Part shown: positions 10,510 to 22,400 of the stretch, in pieces | Layout: each line of letters begins with the position of its first letter | Position numbering within the stretch: the first letter of the stretch is position 1 | DNA from: Petunia secreta | Lineage: Eukaryota > Streptophyta > Magnoliopsida > Solanales > Solanaceae | Direction: 5' to 3' | NCBI GenBank assembly: GCA_029990175.1 | Contig: JARKIP010000049.1 | Span: forward strand, 12,874,001-12,938,000 | Length of the DNA stretch: 64,000 nucleotides | Notes under the pieces: generated by a model | Databases searched by the model: none | What the model was told of the DNA's origin: nothing | What the model saw: only the letters and a program-made list of their open reading frames with translations | Translations under genes and position numbers: made by a program

Positions 10510-13500
10510 ATGGCGATGGCAAGTATTGCTAGACGCAAGGCATCAACAGTTGTACCTTCTAAATATCTATTCAACAATGTTTCCAAATATTCATTTTCTC
10601 TTAGCAGAGGTTTCGCTTCAGGATCCGATGAAAACGACGTCGTCGTCATCGGTGGTGGTCCTGGCGGTTACGTCGCGGCTATTAAAGCCGCTCAGCTAGG
10701 GCTTAAAACTACTTGTATTGAGAAACGTGGTACCCTTGGTGGTACTTGCCTTAACGTTGGATGTATTCCTTCTAAGGTAAAATTTTAGAAATTGTTTTTA
10801 TTTATTTTATGTTTTGTGTAGATCTGTTGATGTTTTATTATGTTGATTCCGTTACGATATACAGTCAGACCTCTCTATAATGGCGTCGTATGTCTAGAAA
10901 TTTTGTAGCTGTTTATAACGAGGTACTGTTATAGAGAGAATATAACATAACATGAGAAATCGGTTCCACAGAAAATGAAGCTGTTATAGGTGTTGTTAAC
11001 TTGTTAGAGGATGACTGTTATAGATATGTTTGTATATGGTTGTGTCCTTTGTGCCTTGAGAGGTTAATTGAACTTTTTTGATTCATGAATTTGATATGAC
11101 GTGTTATTGGAAACTGCTTATGAAATCCATTGATTTAAATATAGAGGCAAAAGTTAGCTTTTTAGCACGGAATTTTGCATTTTCCTAACATTTGGTGTGC
11201 AGTTTATTTGGTTGGTGTAGATGAATTTAATTTTATAGTGGACGTGTGTGCTCACATGCTTTGTGCCTTTGTGAATGGAATTTTTCTATTCAGAAATTTG
11301 ATAGCGTATGGTATTGGAAGCTGCATATGAAATTCATTGATTTATATATAGAAGCAAAAGTTAGACTTTTAGCAAGGGATTTTGTATTTGCCTAACATTT
11401 GCTGTGATGTTGAAACTAAGTGGCTATTCTGGGAAACATTTCTTTGTTTGGTGTAGATGGATTTAGTTTTTGATTACAATAGTTTATTGGACAAGTTGTT
11501 TGGTGTGGATAGATTTAGATTATTGACCGTAAGTATTACTATTTGTCATTGCTAATAGTATTGAATGTTTGCAGGAAGTTGAGTAGTAAGTTTTAATTTT
11601 AATTAGGAGATTGCTGTTATGGTGTATATCTACAAATATAGGTTATCCATTTTAGCTGAAAGTTTTCCATCAAAATCAGAGCAAATAAGACATGTGCTTT
11701 CTTTTGAGACTTCGAGATAAATAGACAATTTTTTAAGGAAAATTGTTAAATTCTTTTTTTTTTTTTTTGTGTGCAAGAACAATCGTTCTTTCTCTTTATG
11801 ATTTTTTTTCCCCATAATGAATTAACTCAATGAAGTAAAACTGAATCAACCTATTAGAATATATGGCTGAATAGTTTGCTGTTAGACTCGAATCGGTGCA
11901 TGTTATATCAGTATACATTGATACTCTTTTTAAGTCTTCTTCCCTCCTTCTGTTCAAAGGAAAACCTTTTGGTGGGGGGATGTGACTCCACTATCCTTCT
12001 AATAAGTCTCACGTCTTTTGGGTTGTCATTGCTGGATCATTTCTTAACATGACTTGGTCTTTTTACCTCTGTTGTTAAAATTTGAGAGGAGAATATATGC
12101 TGTCTAAATGTGGATTAAGTTTCATGAAGGCATTTTCCTTGCTATTTTCCATTTACATTTCTTCTACATTTTGAGTAAAGTTTGAACGTTAAAAAGATAA
12201 TTTGTTTTACAGTAATATACATTGTGCATCCTTCCGTTGGCATTGGTGCTTGGTAAGACAATTATGTTGGCATTCGTGCATCTCTTCCAATTACTCACTT
12301 GTTCTGTTGTTATTAAAATATGACATGGCAGCAGGTATCACTTAAGCTGCAAGTCCTATTATATTAATTCATTGAGATTTCAATATATGATAGTAATAGC
12401 TTGTAACCTAGTGTCAGATTTGTCGACTCATATCCATTCAATACGTACCTATCCTCTGACTTAAAGTTAACATTGCCTTCCAGTAGAACTCTTAATGATC
12501 CTAAACCATAGAGTTGATTCCTTAATTTTTATTGTTGGATTTATGTTTCGATGTCATAGGAACTCTTAGATCATTCTCTTTTGCTAGAAAGCTTATGCTT
12601 CTCTTACAAAAAAAAAAAAAACAATCCTGTTAATTTACATAGCTGGTTCACTTTTGAAGTTTTATTCTTCTAAGCCTTATTTCCTAATGCTGTTTACTTG
12701 TCATGCTTAGGCACTTCTTCATTCTTCCCACATGTTTCATGAAGCACAACATGCATTTGCCAACCATGGTGTGAAGATCTCTTCCGTTGAGGTTGATCTT
12801 CCTGCCATGATGGGCCAAAAAGATAAAGCAGTGGCTAACTTAACACGAGGTATTGAAGGTCTATTTAAGAAGAATAAAGTAAACTATGTTAAGGGCTATG
12901 GTAAATTCCTCTCCCCTTCAGAAGTTTCTGTTGATACCATTGAAGGGGGCAATACTGTTGTCAAAGGAAAGAACATTATAGTTGCCACTGGTTCTGACGT
13001 CAAAGGTCTACCTGGGTTAGCCATTGATGAGAAGAGAATTGTTTCATCAACTGGAGCTTTAGCTTTGACCGAAATTCCCAAAAAGCTAGTTGTTATTGGT
13101 GCTGGCTACATTGGTCTTGAGATGGGATCTGTCTGGGGCCGTCTTGGCTCAGAGGTTACTGTTGTTGAATTTGGACCTGATATTGTTCCAAGCATGGATG
13201 GTGAAGTTCGCAAGCAATTCCAGCGTTCCCTAGAAAAGCAGAAGATGAAGTTCATGCTTAAAACTAAGGTGGTGTCAGCTGACACTACAGGTGATGGTGT
13301 GAAGTTAACCCTTGAACCTGCAGCTGGTGGTGATCAAACTACCCTTGAGGCTGATGTCGTTCTTGTTTCTGCTGGAAGAGTTCCATTCACCTCAGGGCTT
13401 GGCTTGGATAAGATAGGTGTTGAAACTGATAAGGCTGGTCGAATCTTGGTAAATGAACGTTTTTCCAGTAATGTCCCAGGGGTATATGCGATTGGGGATG

Positions 13501-13961
13501 TCATTCCTGGGCCTATGTTGGCTCACAAGGCGGAGGAAGATGGTGTTGCATGTGTAGAATTCATTGCAGGCAAGGAAGGTCATGTAGATTATGATTTGGT
13601 TCCTGGTGTTGTATACACTCACCCTGAGGTGGCTTCTGTTGGGAAGACTGAGGAACAAGTGAAGGCACTCGGAGTTGCTTATCGTGTTGGCAAATTTCCT
13701 TTCATGGCAAACAGTAGGGCAAAGGCAATTGATAATGCGGAGGGACTAGTAAAAATACTTGCTGAGAAGGAGACTGACAAGATATTGGGTGTCCATATCA
13801 TGTCGCCTAATGCAGGGGAGCTCATTCACGAGGCCGTCCTTGCTTTGCATTACGGAGCATCAAGTGAAGACATTGCTCGAACTTGCCATGCACATCCAAC
13901 TATGAGTGAAGCTCTGAAAGAAGCAGCCATGGCCACTTACGACAAGCCAATTCACATATGA
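10510..13961 (+). CDS. LPD1: Dihydrolipoyl dehydrogenase, mitochondrial
   Basis: Two exons, 10510-10776 and 12711-13961, joined in phase 0 between SK and ALLHSSH, encode 505 residues; plant mitochondrial enzymes are about 500. The flavoprotein reoxidises dihydrolipoyl groups with NAD+. It is the L protein of glycine decarboxylase and the E3 subunit of pyruvate and 2-oxoglutarate dehydrogenases in the mitochondrial matrix. A basic, serine-rich presequence covers roughly residues 1-36 (MAMASIARRKASTVVPSK...). The FAD-binding GGGPGG is at 48-53. The redox disulfide is Cys80/Cys85 in GGTCLNVGC. A second dinucleotide fold follows (VVIGAGYIGLE). The catalytic pair His484/Glu489 lies in HAHPTMSE near the C-terminus. 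The acceptor choice restores the conserved CIPSKALLHSSH exactly. The gene looks intact and functional; the 1.9-kb intron contains repeats. Confidence 0.97.
10868..11030. repeat. Possible transposon remnant in LPD intron 1
   Basis: The block starts with CAGACCTCTCTATAATGGC and contains repeated TGTTATAGA/CTGTTATAG words, a pattern common in dispersed plant repeats. No clear terminal inverted repeat pair or target duplication was found. Confidence 0.3.
11083..11405. repeat. About 200-bp imperfect tandem duplication in LPD intron 1
   Basis: The segment around 11086-11205 (GAATTTGATATGACGTG ... CCTAACATTTGGTGTG) is repeated about 200 bp later at 11287-11405 (GAAATTTGATAGCGTATG ... CCTAACATTTGCTGTG), with many substitutions. 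It is intronic and noncoding. Confidence 0.7.
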
Positions 13962-14920
13962 TAATGTCCTTTAAATTCTTGTTTTTGTTATTCTTTCAAA
14001 AATCTTGAATTCTAAAAGCAGGATGCTGAGTTCACCTGCATCACTCAAGTAGATATCATGTTGAACAGAAATTTTCTCCCTTCACTACTCGTCATTTGAG
14101 ATCCAGAATACCTCTTTTCTCAATATTCTTTTCCATAATAAAAACGGGATGCATGTTGAGTTTTAAATGGCAGTTAAGTTGATGCAGTTTCCGTTCAAGT
14201 TTGAACTGAACTGGAAAGTTTTCCTTTCGTAAAATTTATCCTCTGCTTCCCTTGTTTCCACTTTAGTTGTGTTGTTGAAGACGAAGCCATTTGACATGAT
14301 TAAAAGAGTCTGTAACGTTATTGCAGAAACTGCGCTTATAATCAAAAGTTCAGGGTTTGCCATTTACTATCTCATAAGTACATTGATATTCTCATCCAGT
14401 CAACAGGAAGTACAAGCCAATTATGGCATATCATTTAGTTCAGAACTTTGTGAAAATAGGTCCGACTGAGTCACCCTTCCGAACTTTCATCAGTGCTCAT
14501 GAAGATAGGGACCAAGAGGAGTACATCACAGAACAGTATATTACATCTTAAATCCGTCTAAGATTATTGCCCAAATTTGACACCTAGTATCCATCTGAAA
14601 ATAAAAAAGGTTCACATTGAATCGGGCCAATTCTCTAGTTTAAACTCTAATCATGCCAATGATTTGACCAAGTCGGTGTACTTTTTTTATTGCCCAAGAT
14701 ACCAACTATAGGTAGTTTTTGTTATTGTGATTCTTAAAGGTCGATTTTTCAATCGCGATTCAACCGTTGGTCAATTTTATAAGTTAAACTACTCTACTTA
14801 TTTAAAAGAAATATTAGGCTTGAGGATAATAAAACAAGTAAGAATACTTGAAAAATTGCTTGTAATATGTTTTAAATTAGCCGGCAATGTAAAAAAAAAA
14901 ATTAGAAATAGGCTATCAGT
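13962..14920. other. LPD 3' untranslated and intergenic DNA
   Basis: The first 200-300 bp are the likely LPD 3' untranslated region (polyadenylation-like AATAAAA near 14136). Beyond that no gene or recognised repeat is visible. From about 14921 the sequence is homologous to 53213 onward. Confidence 0.5.
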
Positions 14921-15905
14921 TTATAGTTAAACTCTTTAGAAAAGACTATATTAGAGTGGGCAATTAAGCCATATTAAAAAAGAAATGTTACAAAAAAGTT
15001 TAAATAAAGGAGGTGAGTTTAATATCTTAAACCACAAGAAAGACTGATGTTACCAATCCAAATTTGAGGGAGGGTCTCTGAATATAGAATTGTCGTATAG
15101 CAAGGTACTTGAAAGGAATACAATTCTCGATAATATTTAATTCCTTTAGAAAGAGTATTGCAAAACATTTTGTAAATTTACAATAGTAAAGCTTCTAAAG
15201 GATGTACACAATGACTAAAAATCTAAAACTATTGAAAGTAAGAAGGTAAGAATGGCCTTTATTCAATATTACTATCTCAAAAAAGAAAATAGTCCAAACT
15301 ATTTACCACTCGGCATTGTTCAAGTTACACAATTTTATCACATTTTATGTGACACTTATATAATGACGCTTCTATATTTATCATTACATGATTTTATCAC
15401 ATTTTAGTATTCGGAGAGTAAATTATTTTCTTGTCAATTATCATTAGTTTTTTAAATTTTGTTTTAAATTTTATTTTTAATGAAATTTATAGTCTATATA
15501 TAATGACACTTTCAAAAAAATTACTTGTATGTTTTTAGAGCATAATAACTATATCGTGCATATAACTGGTGAATATACTCTGATTTCATCATATATAATG
15601 CATTGAACCAGATCTCTTTTGAAAAAAATAATAATTATGCTCCTATTTTAGTAAAATACCAATCCCTCTAGGTAAGATTTTAAAGTAATAAACAAATATA
15701 GAGACTAAAATGAGATCACGATATCATTACTCATATTGCAAGTAGTTAACTATTACCTTATTTTAAACAATTTTCTTTTTTTGTCAGTTTACAGAAACAA
15801 GAAAAAAAGCTAATGCCATATACTTGGCATTGTTTAATCTAAAACTATAAAAACAGGGTCATCACTGTAGAAAAACAAAAGAAGAAAAAGAAAACTAGTC
15901 TAGAA
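14921..15905. repeat. Duplicated upstream region of the inhibitor gene (copy 1)
   Basis: Starting at TTAAACTCTTTAGAAAAGAC this closely resembles 53213-54010, including the blocks GGGCAATTAAGCCATATTAA and CAAGGTACTTGAAAGGAA, and runs on into the inhibitor coding regions. A TATA box (TATAAAAA, 15846-15853) sits about 55 bp before the ATG in both copies. Confidence 0.75.
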
Positions 15906-15906
15906 A

Positions 15907-16428
15907 ATGTCAAGCTCTTTGTGCCCTTCATGGCTCTCACTCTCCTTTGTGGTAATTTTAGTAGCACTAGTTGCAAATGTGAAGGCAGATATACTTGATG
16001 ATGTTTGTCCTAAAACCGTAAATCCTCAATTATGTTTTCAAATTCTTAAAAACAACCCTGATGTTCACAAGGGTGACATTCACAACCTTCTCTCGGTTGC
16101 ACTTTCTATAGCACAAAACAATTCAAATTCAGCCTGTGATTTGGTTCTATCCCTTGTTAAACCAAATGAAGATCCTAAGATGATAAACCTACTTACCAAT
16201 TGCTTGTACTTTTACATAGATGCAAGTGATAAACTTGAACGTTGCAATGATTTGTATAGGACAAGTGATTATACAAAAATAAGTTTGTTCGCTGCTTCTG
16301 CTTTCAACGATTCTCGTTGGTGTAATCGAGATTTTGGTGGTCAACCACCTGCTGGGCTTTACCCACTTAGCCAGACGGTCCAAGAATTTTCTAATCTTGT
16401 TTATGTTATTGCTAATGATCTCAAATAA
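15907..16428 (+). CDS. Pectinesterase/invertase inhibitor-like protein, copy 1
   Basis: A single exon of 173 residues. A hydrophobic signal peptide covers about residues 1-27, with cleavage likely after VKA, so the product is secreted or vacuolar. The mature part begins DILDDVCPKT. Four cysteines have the spacing typical of the PMEI/invertase-inhibitor fold: Cys34-Cys43 (9 apart) and Cys99-Cys139 (40 apart); two extra cysteines occur (77 and 113). The family forms four-helix bundles that bind either pectin methylesterase or acid invertase. Which enzyme is bound cannot be told from sequence. A TATA box is at 15846. Paralogues lie at 49176 and 54011 and a broken one at 24606. Confidence 0.85.
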   Translation: MSSSLCPSWLSLSFVVILVALVANVKADILDDVCPKTVNPQLCFQILKNNPDVHKGDIHNLLSVALSIAQNNSNSACDLVLSLVKPNEDPKMINLLTNCLYFYIDASDKLERCNDLYRTSDYTKISLFAASAFNDSRWCNRDFGGQPPAGLYPLSQTVQEFSNLVYVIANDLK

Positions 16429-16476
16429 GCTTCATTTTATATGATATATGCTACTACAGTAGCAGATATAAACACA

Positions 16477-16656
16477 TATTATGATTCATTATATCGAGTT
16501 ATTAATATAATGTCTACCGATTCAGCACTTTTCCTCATGCTTTTCAAGTCCTCCAAATCTAATTCTTATTATGATTCATTATATCGAGTTATTAATATAA
16601 TGTCAACCGATTCAGTACTTTTCCTCATGCTTTACAAGTCCTCCAAATCTAATAAA
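16477..16656. repeat. 90-bp tandem duplication 3' of inhibitor copy 1
   Basis: Two copies of a 90-bp unit beginning TATTATGATTCATTATATCG start at 16477 and 16567 and differ at only a few bases, so the duplication is recent. It explains the 75-codon open frame over this stretch. Confidence 0.85.
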
Positions 16657-17288
16657 AATTGTTCGTGAAAAAGAATGATGCAAATATAGTAAGTGGTAAA
16701 AATATGACGGATTCGCCAAAGTTCATTTGTTCAAAACATTTTCCACATCATGGAGACTTGCTTATAAGTTTTAAATAATGGCCAAAGTTTTGAAGATTCA
16801 ACAAAACGTACAAATATGCACTTTTAGCCGTCAGAACTTGTAATAGTTGCACCCGTCAAGAAATTCAACATTGAAGAAATTTTGGCTATATCCTTTTGTT
16901 TATGTTCATTTCAAGTTCTTGATTTTTGTGAAAATGTTAATAATTAAAAGTGGAGTCTTGGATTTTAGTTTGGAAAAGACTAAAAAGGTATTTATTAGTT
17001 TGTGAGTTGAGGACCGCTTTACTAATTGCTAGTTAAATGGCCACATATCAAATTATTGATTTTGTGATGCTGAACACTAAATTGTTTTCTCATGAGGGCA
17101 GTCCTTGTTTCGAGTATATCCAGAGAAAGAGACCTCATTCTTCAAGAATAAGGAATATACTTTTCAAGTTTAAATTTGTGCATTTGAAATCTGGGTTATT
17201 CTACTCTCTCCAATTTAAAATTTCTTAAGCAAATAAATTTAAAAAATAAGTAACTTTTTCCCCAAAAAAAAAAATGATGAGAGGTTGA
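16657..17288. other. Duplicated flanking DNA, no gene seen
   Basis: This corresponds to the downstream regions of the other inhibitor copies (for example TATTTATTAGTTTGTGAGTT against about 44300, and the CAACAAAACGTACAAATATG stretch against 25736). No coding region is supported. Confidence 0.5.
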
Positions 17289-17296
17289 GTCACGTG

Positions 17297-18119
17297 GAGA
17301 GGTGTTCACGGTTTGGTTTGATTGGTTTTTTATTAAAACATAGTCAAACCAATATAATCAGTTTTTAAATTCTTAAAATTAAACCAAGTAAAATAAAACC
17401 ATAAGTTTGGTTATTATCAATTTGGTTAGGTTTGTTCTTTTTTACAAATAAAATAGCAATGAACATAAGAAAATGATAAAGAGAACTATTCTTGAAAAGG
17501 AATGATAAAGTGGACCATACATATTTTTTTACTCACTTGAAATGCTCAAATATGTAATAGAAAGAAAATATTAGTAATTCAACAAACACTATTCATTGCG
17601 TATCATGTTTTATATATCATTAAGAGAAGTAAAATATTGCAAAATAAATTTATCTGTTGCTAGTCAGGCCATCTGCTAAGCTTTTTCTTATTAATGATAT
17701 TATCCTATCATGAGCAATAACATATGATGTTCATATACAAGACGAAATGGTAACTACAATTTATCCACATTTTTATGCAAGTAAAGCTCTAACCGAAAGC
17801 CACTACCGATGGACGGGGGTGATTATACTAAATCATAAGTAATACAAAGATGCGAACCTTGTTTACTACAAATGGATCACCTTGTTTTTACTAAATTGTC
17901 GCCTTGTTAGATTTTTGTTGGGCTTAAGAACACAATTAGTTAAGTCAAATTCATTTAAACATATTGAAAACTTAAAATTAAACACACTCTCTCTATATGT
18001 GTGTGTTAAAAAAATTAAAAATCAAACGAAACCAAAATCAATAAAGTATCGGTTATTTTAACCAGTTTGATTTAATTTTTGATTTGGATCGATTTTTATC
18101 CAAACTGTGAACACCCCTA
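17297..18119. mobile_element. Non-autonomous hAT-type element
   Basis: An 823-bp element with terminal inverted repeats GAGAGGTGTTCACGGTTTGG and TAGGGGTGTTCACAGTTTGG (reverse complement of the right end; 3 mismatches). The 8-bp target-site duplication GTCACGTG is at 17289-17296 and 18120-18127. The paralogous region near 48160 reads GGTCGAATCACGTGAGTAAA without the element, which confirms an insertion. Eight-base duplications and a GGGGTGTTCA-type end fit hAT elements. There is no transposase. Confidence 0.82.
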
Positions 18120-18500
18120 GTCACGTGAGTGTGTTCTGGATCGTACTTAAAACTTAGACTTATTTTTTTTTTTTTTAAAATGTTGAATTAAATCATAACC
18201 CACAGAACTTTGTTAAGTTATTTTTGACGTGGTGTCCGCGAATTAAAGTTGCGACTTTGCAACCACCTCCTAGGAAGTCCAATTCTCGATTGTATTTATT
18301 TCCTAACAGTATTAACAAGAGATTTTTTATACATTTTTGTTGTCTTATTTTACGTGGCATTTACTATTTGGGGAATTAACCATTTTACTGTCAATTACCA
18401 TTGTTTCCTTCATTTTTTTCTATACTTATTTGTTATATAAAGAATAGTCATATGAATAGTACTTATTTAAGAAATTTAAAATTTTCTCCAATGTTATATT
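18120..18500. repeat. Duplicated upstream region of the broken inhibitor copy
   Basis: Homologous to about 48165-48860 (for example GAATTAAAGTTGC and CAACC/CTTCCTCC(A/T)AGGAAGTC). It is the host sequence into which the copia element at 18501 was inserted. Confidence 0.65.
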
Positions 18501-18821
18501 TATTGAGACTCGTTTGTACATACAGGAACACTTAGGGGCTGTTTTGTTATTTATTGAAGTTAGTAACTAATTGGTAGTTAGTTAGTTAAATGGTAGTTAG
18601 AAAGTTAGTTATCTTAGCTCAAGAATCTTAGCTAGATTAGTTGATAAATACTTAGATATTTTCAGATTTGTATTCATTCAGTTGATCAACAATGAAATGA
18701 ACAAGAAATTCTCTCTCTAACTTGGTTCTCATTTCTTTCCAAATAGTTCTTCCCCAAATTGTTGGAATCTTAGTTTTCAATCGATGAAGCATCAATGTGA
18801 TGCAGTTAGTGAATCTTAACA
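18501..18821 (+). repeat. 5' LTR of copia element 1
   Basis: 321 bp, identical to the 3' LTR over its whole length as read by eye. The canonical TG begins at 18504; the target duplication places the boundary three bases earlier, at TATTG. Confidence 0.92.
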
Positions 18822-18833
18822 TGGTATCAGAGC
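18822..18833 (+). other. Primer-binding site (initiator tRNA-Met)
   Basis: TGGTATCAGAGC immediately follows the 5' LTR. It is complementary to the 3' end of plant initiator methionine tRNA and is the usual copia primer-binding site. Confidence 0.92.
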
Positions 18834-18942
18834 TCCGATTCTGATTCGAGCTGCAAATCGCTTCCGCAATTTGTTTTTTTTCGATCTAGGGTTCATATCA
18901 ATTACTTACTTGCACGCTCAGTGAATAATTCAGTTTTTGGAC

Positions 18943-19461
18943 ATGGCAGTAACTAGTGTTCCAGGAAATGAAGGCAGTATCAGTGGTGGATCGAGTGATC
19001 CAGTGATGATCGATCACACACACCAACTGTATCTTCATCCATCCGACACTTCAGGTTCGATCAATGTTCCAATTCAACTTGTAGGCACTGAAAATTACAC
19101 TATATGGAGTAAAACTATGGAAATAGCTTTGTTAACCAAAAATAAGCTAGGTTTTATCAATGGTGATTGTAAAAGGTCAAATTTCAATGCTGCTCTGCAT
19201 CAACAGTGGGATAGGTGTAATGCTGTTGTCCTTTCATGGATCATGAGTACAGTAGCTAGGGAACTAGTGACTGGAATTGTGTTTGCCTCTGATGCACAAC
19301 ATGTTTGGGATGATTTGAAGGAACGCTTTGATAAAGTAAACACTTCAAGAGTTTTTCAACTTCATAGGGAAATAAGTACTTTAACTCAGGGCATAAATTC
19401 TGTTTCTGTATACTTTTCACACCTGAAGAACCTCTGGGATGAGTATGATGCCACCACCTGA
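18943..19461 (+). pseudogene. Copia element 1 gag, N-terminal part
   Basis: The frame starts at ATG 18943 (MAVTSVPGNEG) and carries the N-terminal copia Gag domains, including NYTIWSKTMEIALLTKNKLG and a UBN2/retrotran_gag-type region ending LKNLWDEYD. It stops at TGA 19459-19461. The rest of Gag, including the zinc knuckle, continues in the +1 frame from 19439. The shift lies at 19440-19456, where a few codons between YDA and the PPP motif are missing compared with related elements; a net loss of about 8 bases would explain it. Because the break lies inside Gag and before the knuckle, a mutation is more likely than programmed frameshifting. Confidence 0.75.
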
Positions 19462-22400
19462 CTGTGGATGTCCTAAGTCCAAGGTTTTCCTTGAACACAT
19501 CCTATTTCAGCGACTACTGCAGTTTCTCATGGGTCTTAATGAGTCCTACAGTCAAGCTAGGAGTCAAATCTTGATGATGAATCCAGTCCCTAGTCTAAAC
19601 CAGGCATATGCATTGATTGTACAAGATGAGAGCCAAAGGCCCTTGGCCAATGCCTCCTATTCAGCTCCCTCACAAGACTCCTTGGCTTTCTTTAGCAAGA
19701 AGGGGAACTCTGGTTTTAAGCCCAAGAAAAATAGAAATGTACAATGTGAGCATTGTGGTTTGAAAGGACACACCAAAGATGGATGTTACCAGATCATTGG
19801 GTATCCACCAGGTCACCCTAAGAACACTAATAAGAACTACAGTCAGAACTTCAATCCCTCAGCACACTCAGTATCCCACAGTGATTCAAGCAAATTTGAA
19901 GTCAATGGGGAACAGTCTGCATCAGTGCTCTGCAGCACCCCTAGACCAAGTTCTGTTGGTTTTCCAGCTCCTGCTCACTATCAAGGACAGATGACTCCTA
20001 CTTGCTATCAAGGACAGATGACAACACCTCTTATCACACAGAATCAAAGTGAAAGTATGCAGGCTAGGATAGCACACCAGGGTCAGCTGGGGAATTTACC
20101 ACTTCATCATCAAGGATACAGCAATGCATCTCCCAGACCAATGTACTATGCTCAACCACCTGGTGCTTTTAACCCTTACCAGGCTCACAATGCTGCACAG
20201 ATGTTCTCACAAGAACAGTATCAAGAGATTCTCCATCTTCTGGACAAAGGGAAATCCAGTGACATACAGGCAAATACAGCAGGTATTACTACTGCTTTCA
20301 TGTCTTTTAACAATGGTGACAAATGGATAATTGACACAGGTGCTTCATGTCACATGGTGTCTAATCTGCATATGCTGAGTAACATTGAACCAATGTCTCA
20401 CAGTAGGGCTAATAAAGTTCATTTGCCCACTGGTAGTTTAGCTGAAGTAAGCCATATGGGGACTGCATCTATTTTTAAAGACAAGTTGATCAGTAATGTT
20501 CTCTGTGTGCCAGCCTTCAAGTTCAACTTGCTCTCTGTGTCAAAATTAACCAAGGAACTCCATTGTTCAGCTCTATTCTACCCTGACTTATGTGTCTTTC
20601 AGGACATCTTGAGTGGGAAGGTGATTGGGACTGGTAGAGAAGAACAAGGCCTGTATGTGCTTGACATGGATCAGAAAGAGTTCACCAGGAACATCAACAA
20701 CTTATGTGCTGCTGCATCTATGCACAAGCCTATTGACATAAACAAAGAAGGTCAGAGTATTTGGCATAAGAGACTAGGACATATATCTGTAACTACAATG
20801 AAAAGGATAGCTAGCCTGAGAGGTGTGAGGACTGATAATCATCACTGTACTGTGTGCCCTCTTGCTAAGCAAATAAGATTGCCATTTCCTTTAAGTACTA
20901 CTGTTTCTAATGTGCCATTTCAATTGCTGCATGATGATGTTTGGGGCCCTTATAGGGTACCCACCTATGATGGCAAAAGGTACTTCCTAACATTAGTAGA
21001 TGATCACACCAAGTTCATCTGGATAACACTACTTAACACTAAGGATGAAGTTGTAACTGTTTTAAGAAGCTTTCTAAGGTTCATTCAGAATCAGTTTGGC
21101 ACCTCAGTTAAAGTTCTTAGATCAGACAATGGAGGAGAATTTTTTAATTCACAGATGAGCGAGCTTCTTGCATCACAGGGCATATTGCATCAAAGCAGTT
21201 GTGCCTACACCCCACAACAGAATGGGATAGTAGAAAGGAGACACAGGACAATTCTTGACACTGCAAGAGCACTCAGGTTTCAGGGGCACATTCCTCTCAA
21301 ATTTTGGGGAGAGTGTGTTCAATCAGCTGTCTACATATTGAACAGGCTTCCCTCACTGTCACTCAAAGGTCTATCCCCTTATGAGACATTACATGGCAAG
21401 CCCCCTGCTATAGCTCACCTGAAAGTACTGGGATGCTTATGTTATGCTAAAATCCTAAATGGGCATGATAAGTTTGCCCCCAAGGCTATATCTGGAGTTT
21501 TCATGGGGTATTCACCTACAAAGAAAGGATACAAGATTTATGATCTGCACTCCCAAACTTTTTTTGTTAGTAGGGATGCAGTCTTTCATGAAACTATATT
21601 TCCCTTCAATGACATGACTGCCTCTTCTTCACATAAATTTCCAATACTACAGTTCTTTGATGATGCTGACCATCCACCTCTGAGCTCATTACCCAACAAT
21701 CCAGACTCATCTCAACCAACACCAGATATTACACCAGATGGTACAACACCTCCATTACCCTTGGCCCCTACCAGGAAATCCAGTAGAGCAACTAAACAAC
21801 CTGGTTGGTTAGAAGACTACATCACTGCACCTAACTCCAAAAGTGCACACCCCATCTCTAACTGTATTTCCTATGATAACATCTCATCCTCCTATAGAGC
21901 AGCCCTGCTTGCTCATTCTTCATGCATTGAACCCAAAAGCTTCACTGAGGCTGCCAAGGATCCAAAGTGGATAGAGGCAATGCAGCAGGAAATAGCTGCA
22001 CTTGAAGATAATCACACATGGAGTATTGTCAAACTACCACCAGGCAAGAAGGCCATTGGGTGTAAATGGGTCTTCAAGATCAAATACAAAGCCAATGGTG
22101 AAGTGGAGAGGTATAAAGACAGACTGGTGGCCAAAGGATATAGTCAGAGGGAAGGTCTGGATTACCAGGAAACCTTCTCTCCAGTTGCCAAGATGGTAAC
22201 TGTGAGGAGTGTCATTTCTGTGGCTGCAGCTGAAAATTGGCCCATTTTTCAGATGGATGTATACAATGCTTTCCTCCAAGGTGATTTGTTTGAGGAGGTG
22301 TACATGCAGGTGCCTCAGGGGTTTACCAGACAGGGGGAGTTTGTGTGTAAGCTGCAAAAGTCCCTGTATGGGCTGAAGCAAGCTTCCAGGCAATGGAACA

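Noticed and set aside
12896..13658. Minus-strand frames opposite LPD exon 2
   Set aside because: They are shadows of the dihydrolipoyl dehydrogenase coding frame.
19439..19461. Programmed ribosomal frameshift between gag and pol of copia element 1
   Set aside because: The break lies before the zinc knuckle, inside Gag, and codons appear to be missing, so a simple indel fits better. Not fully excluded.
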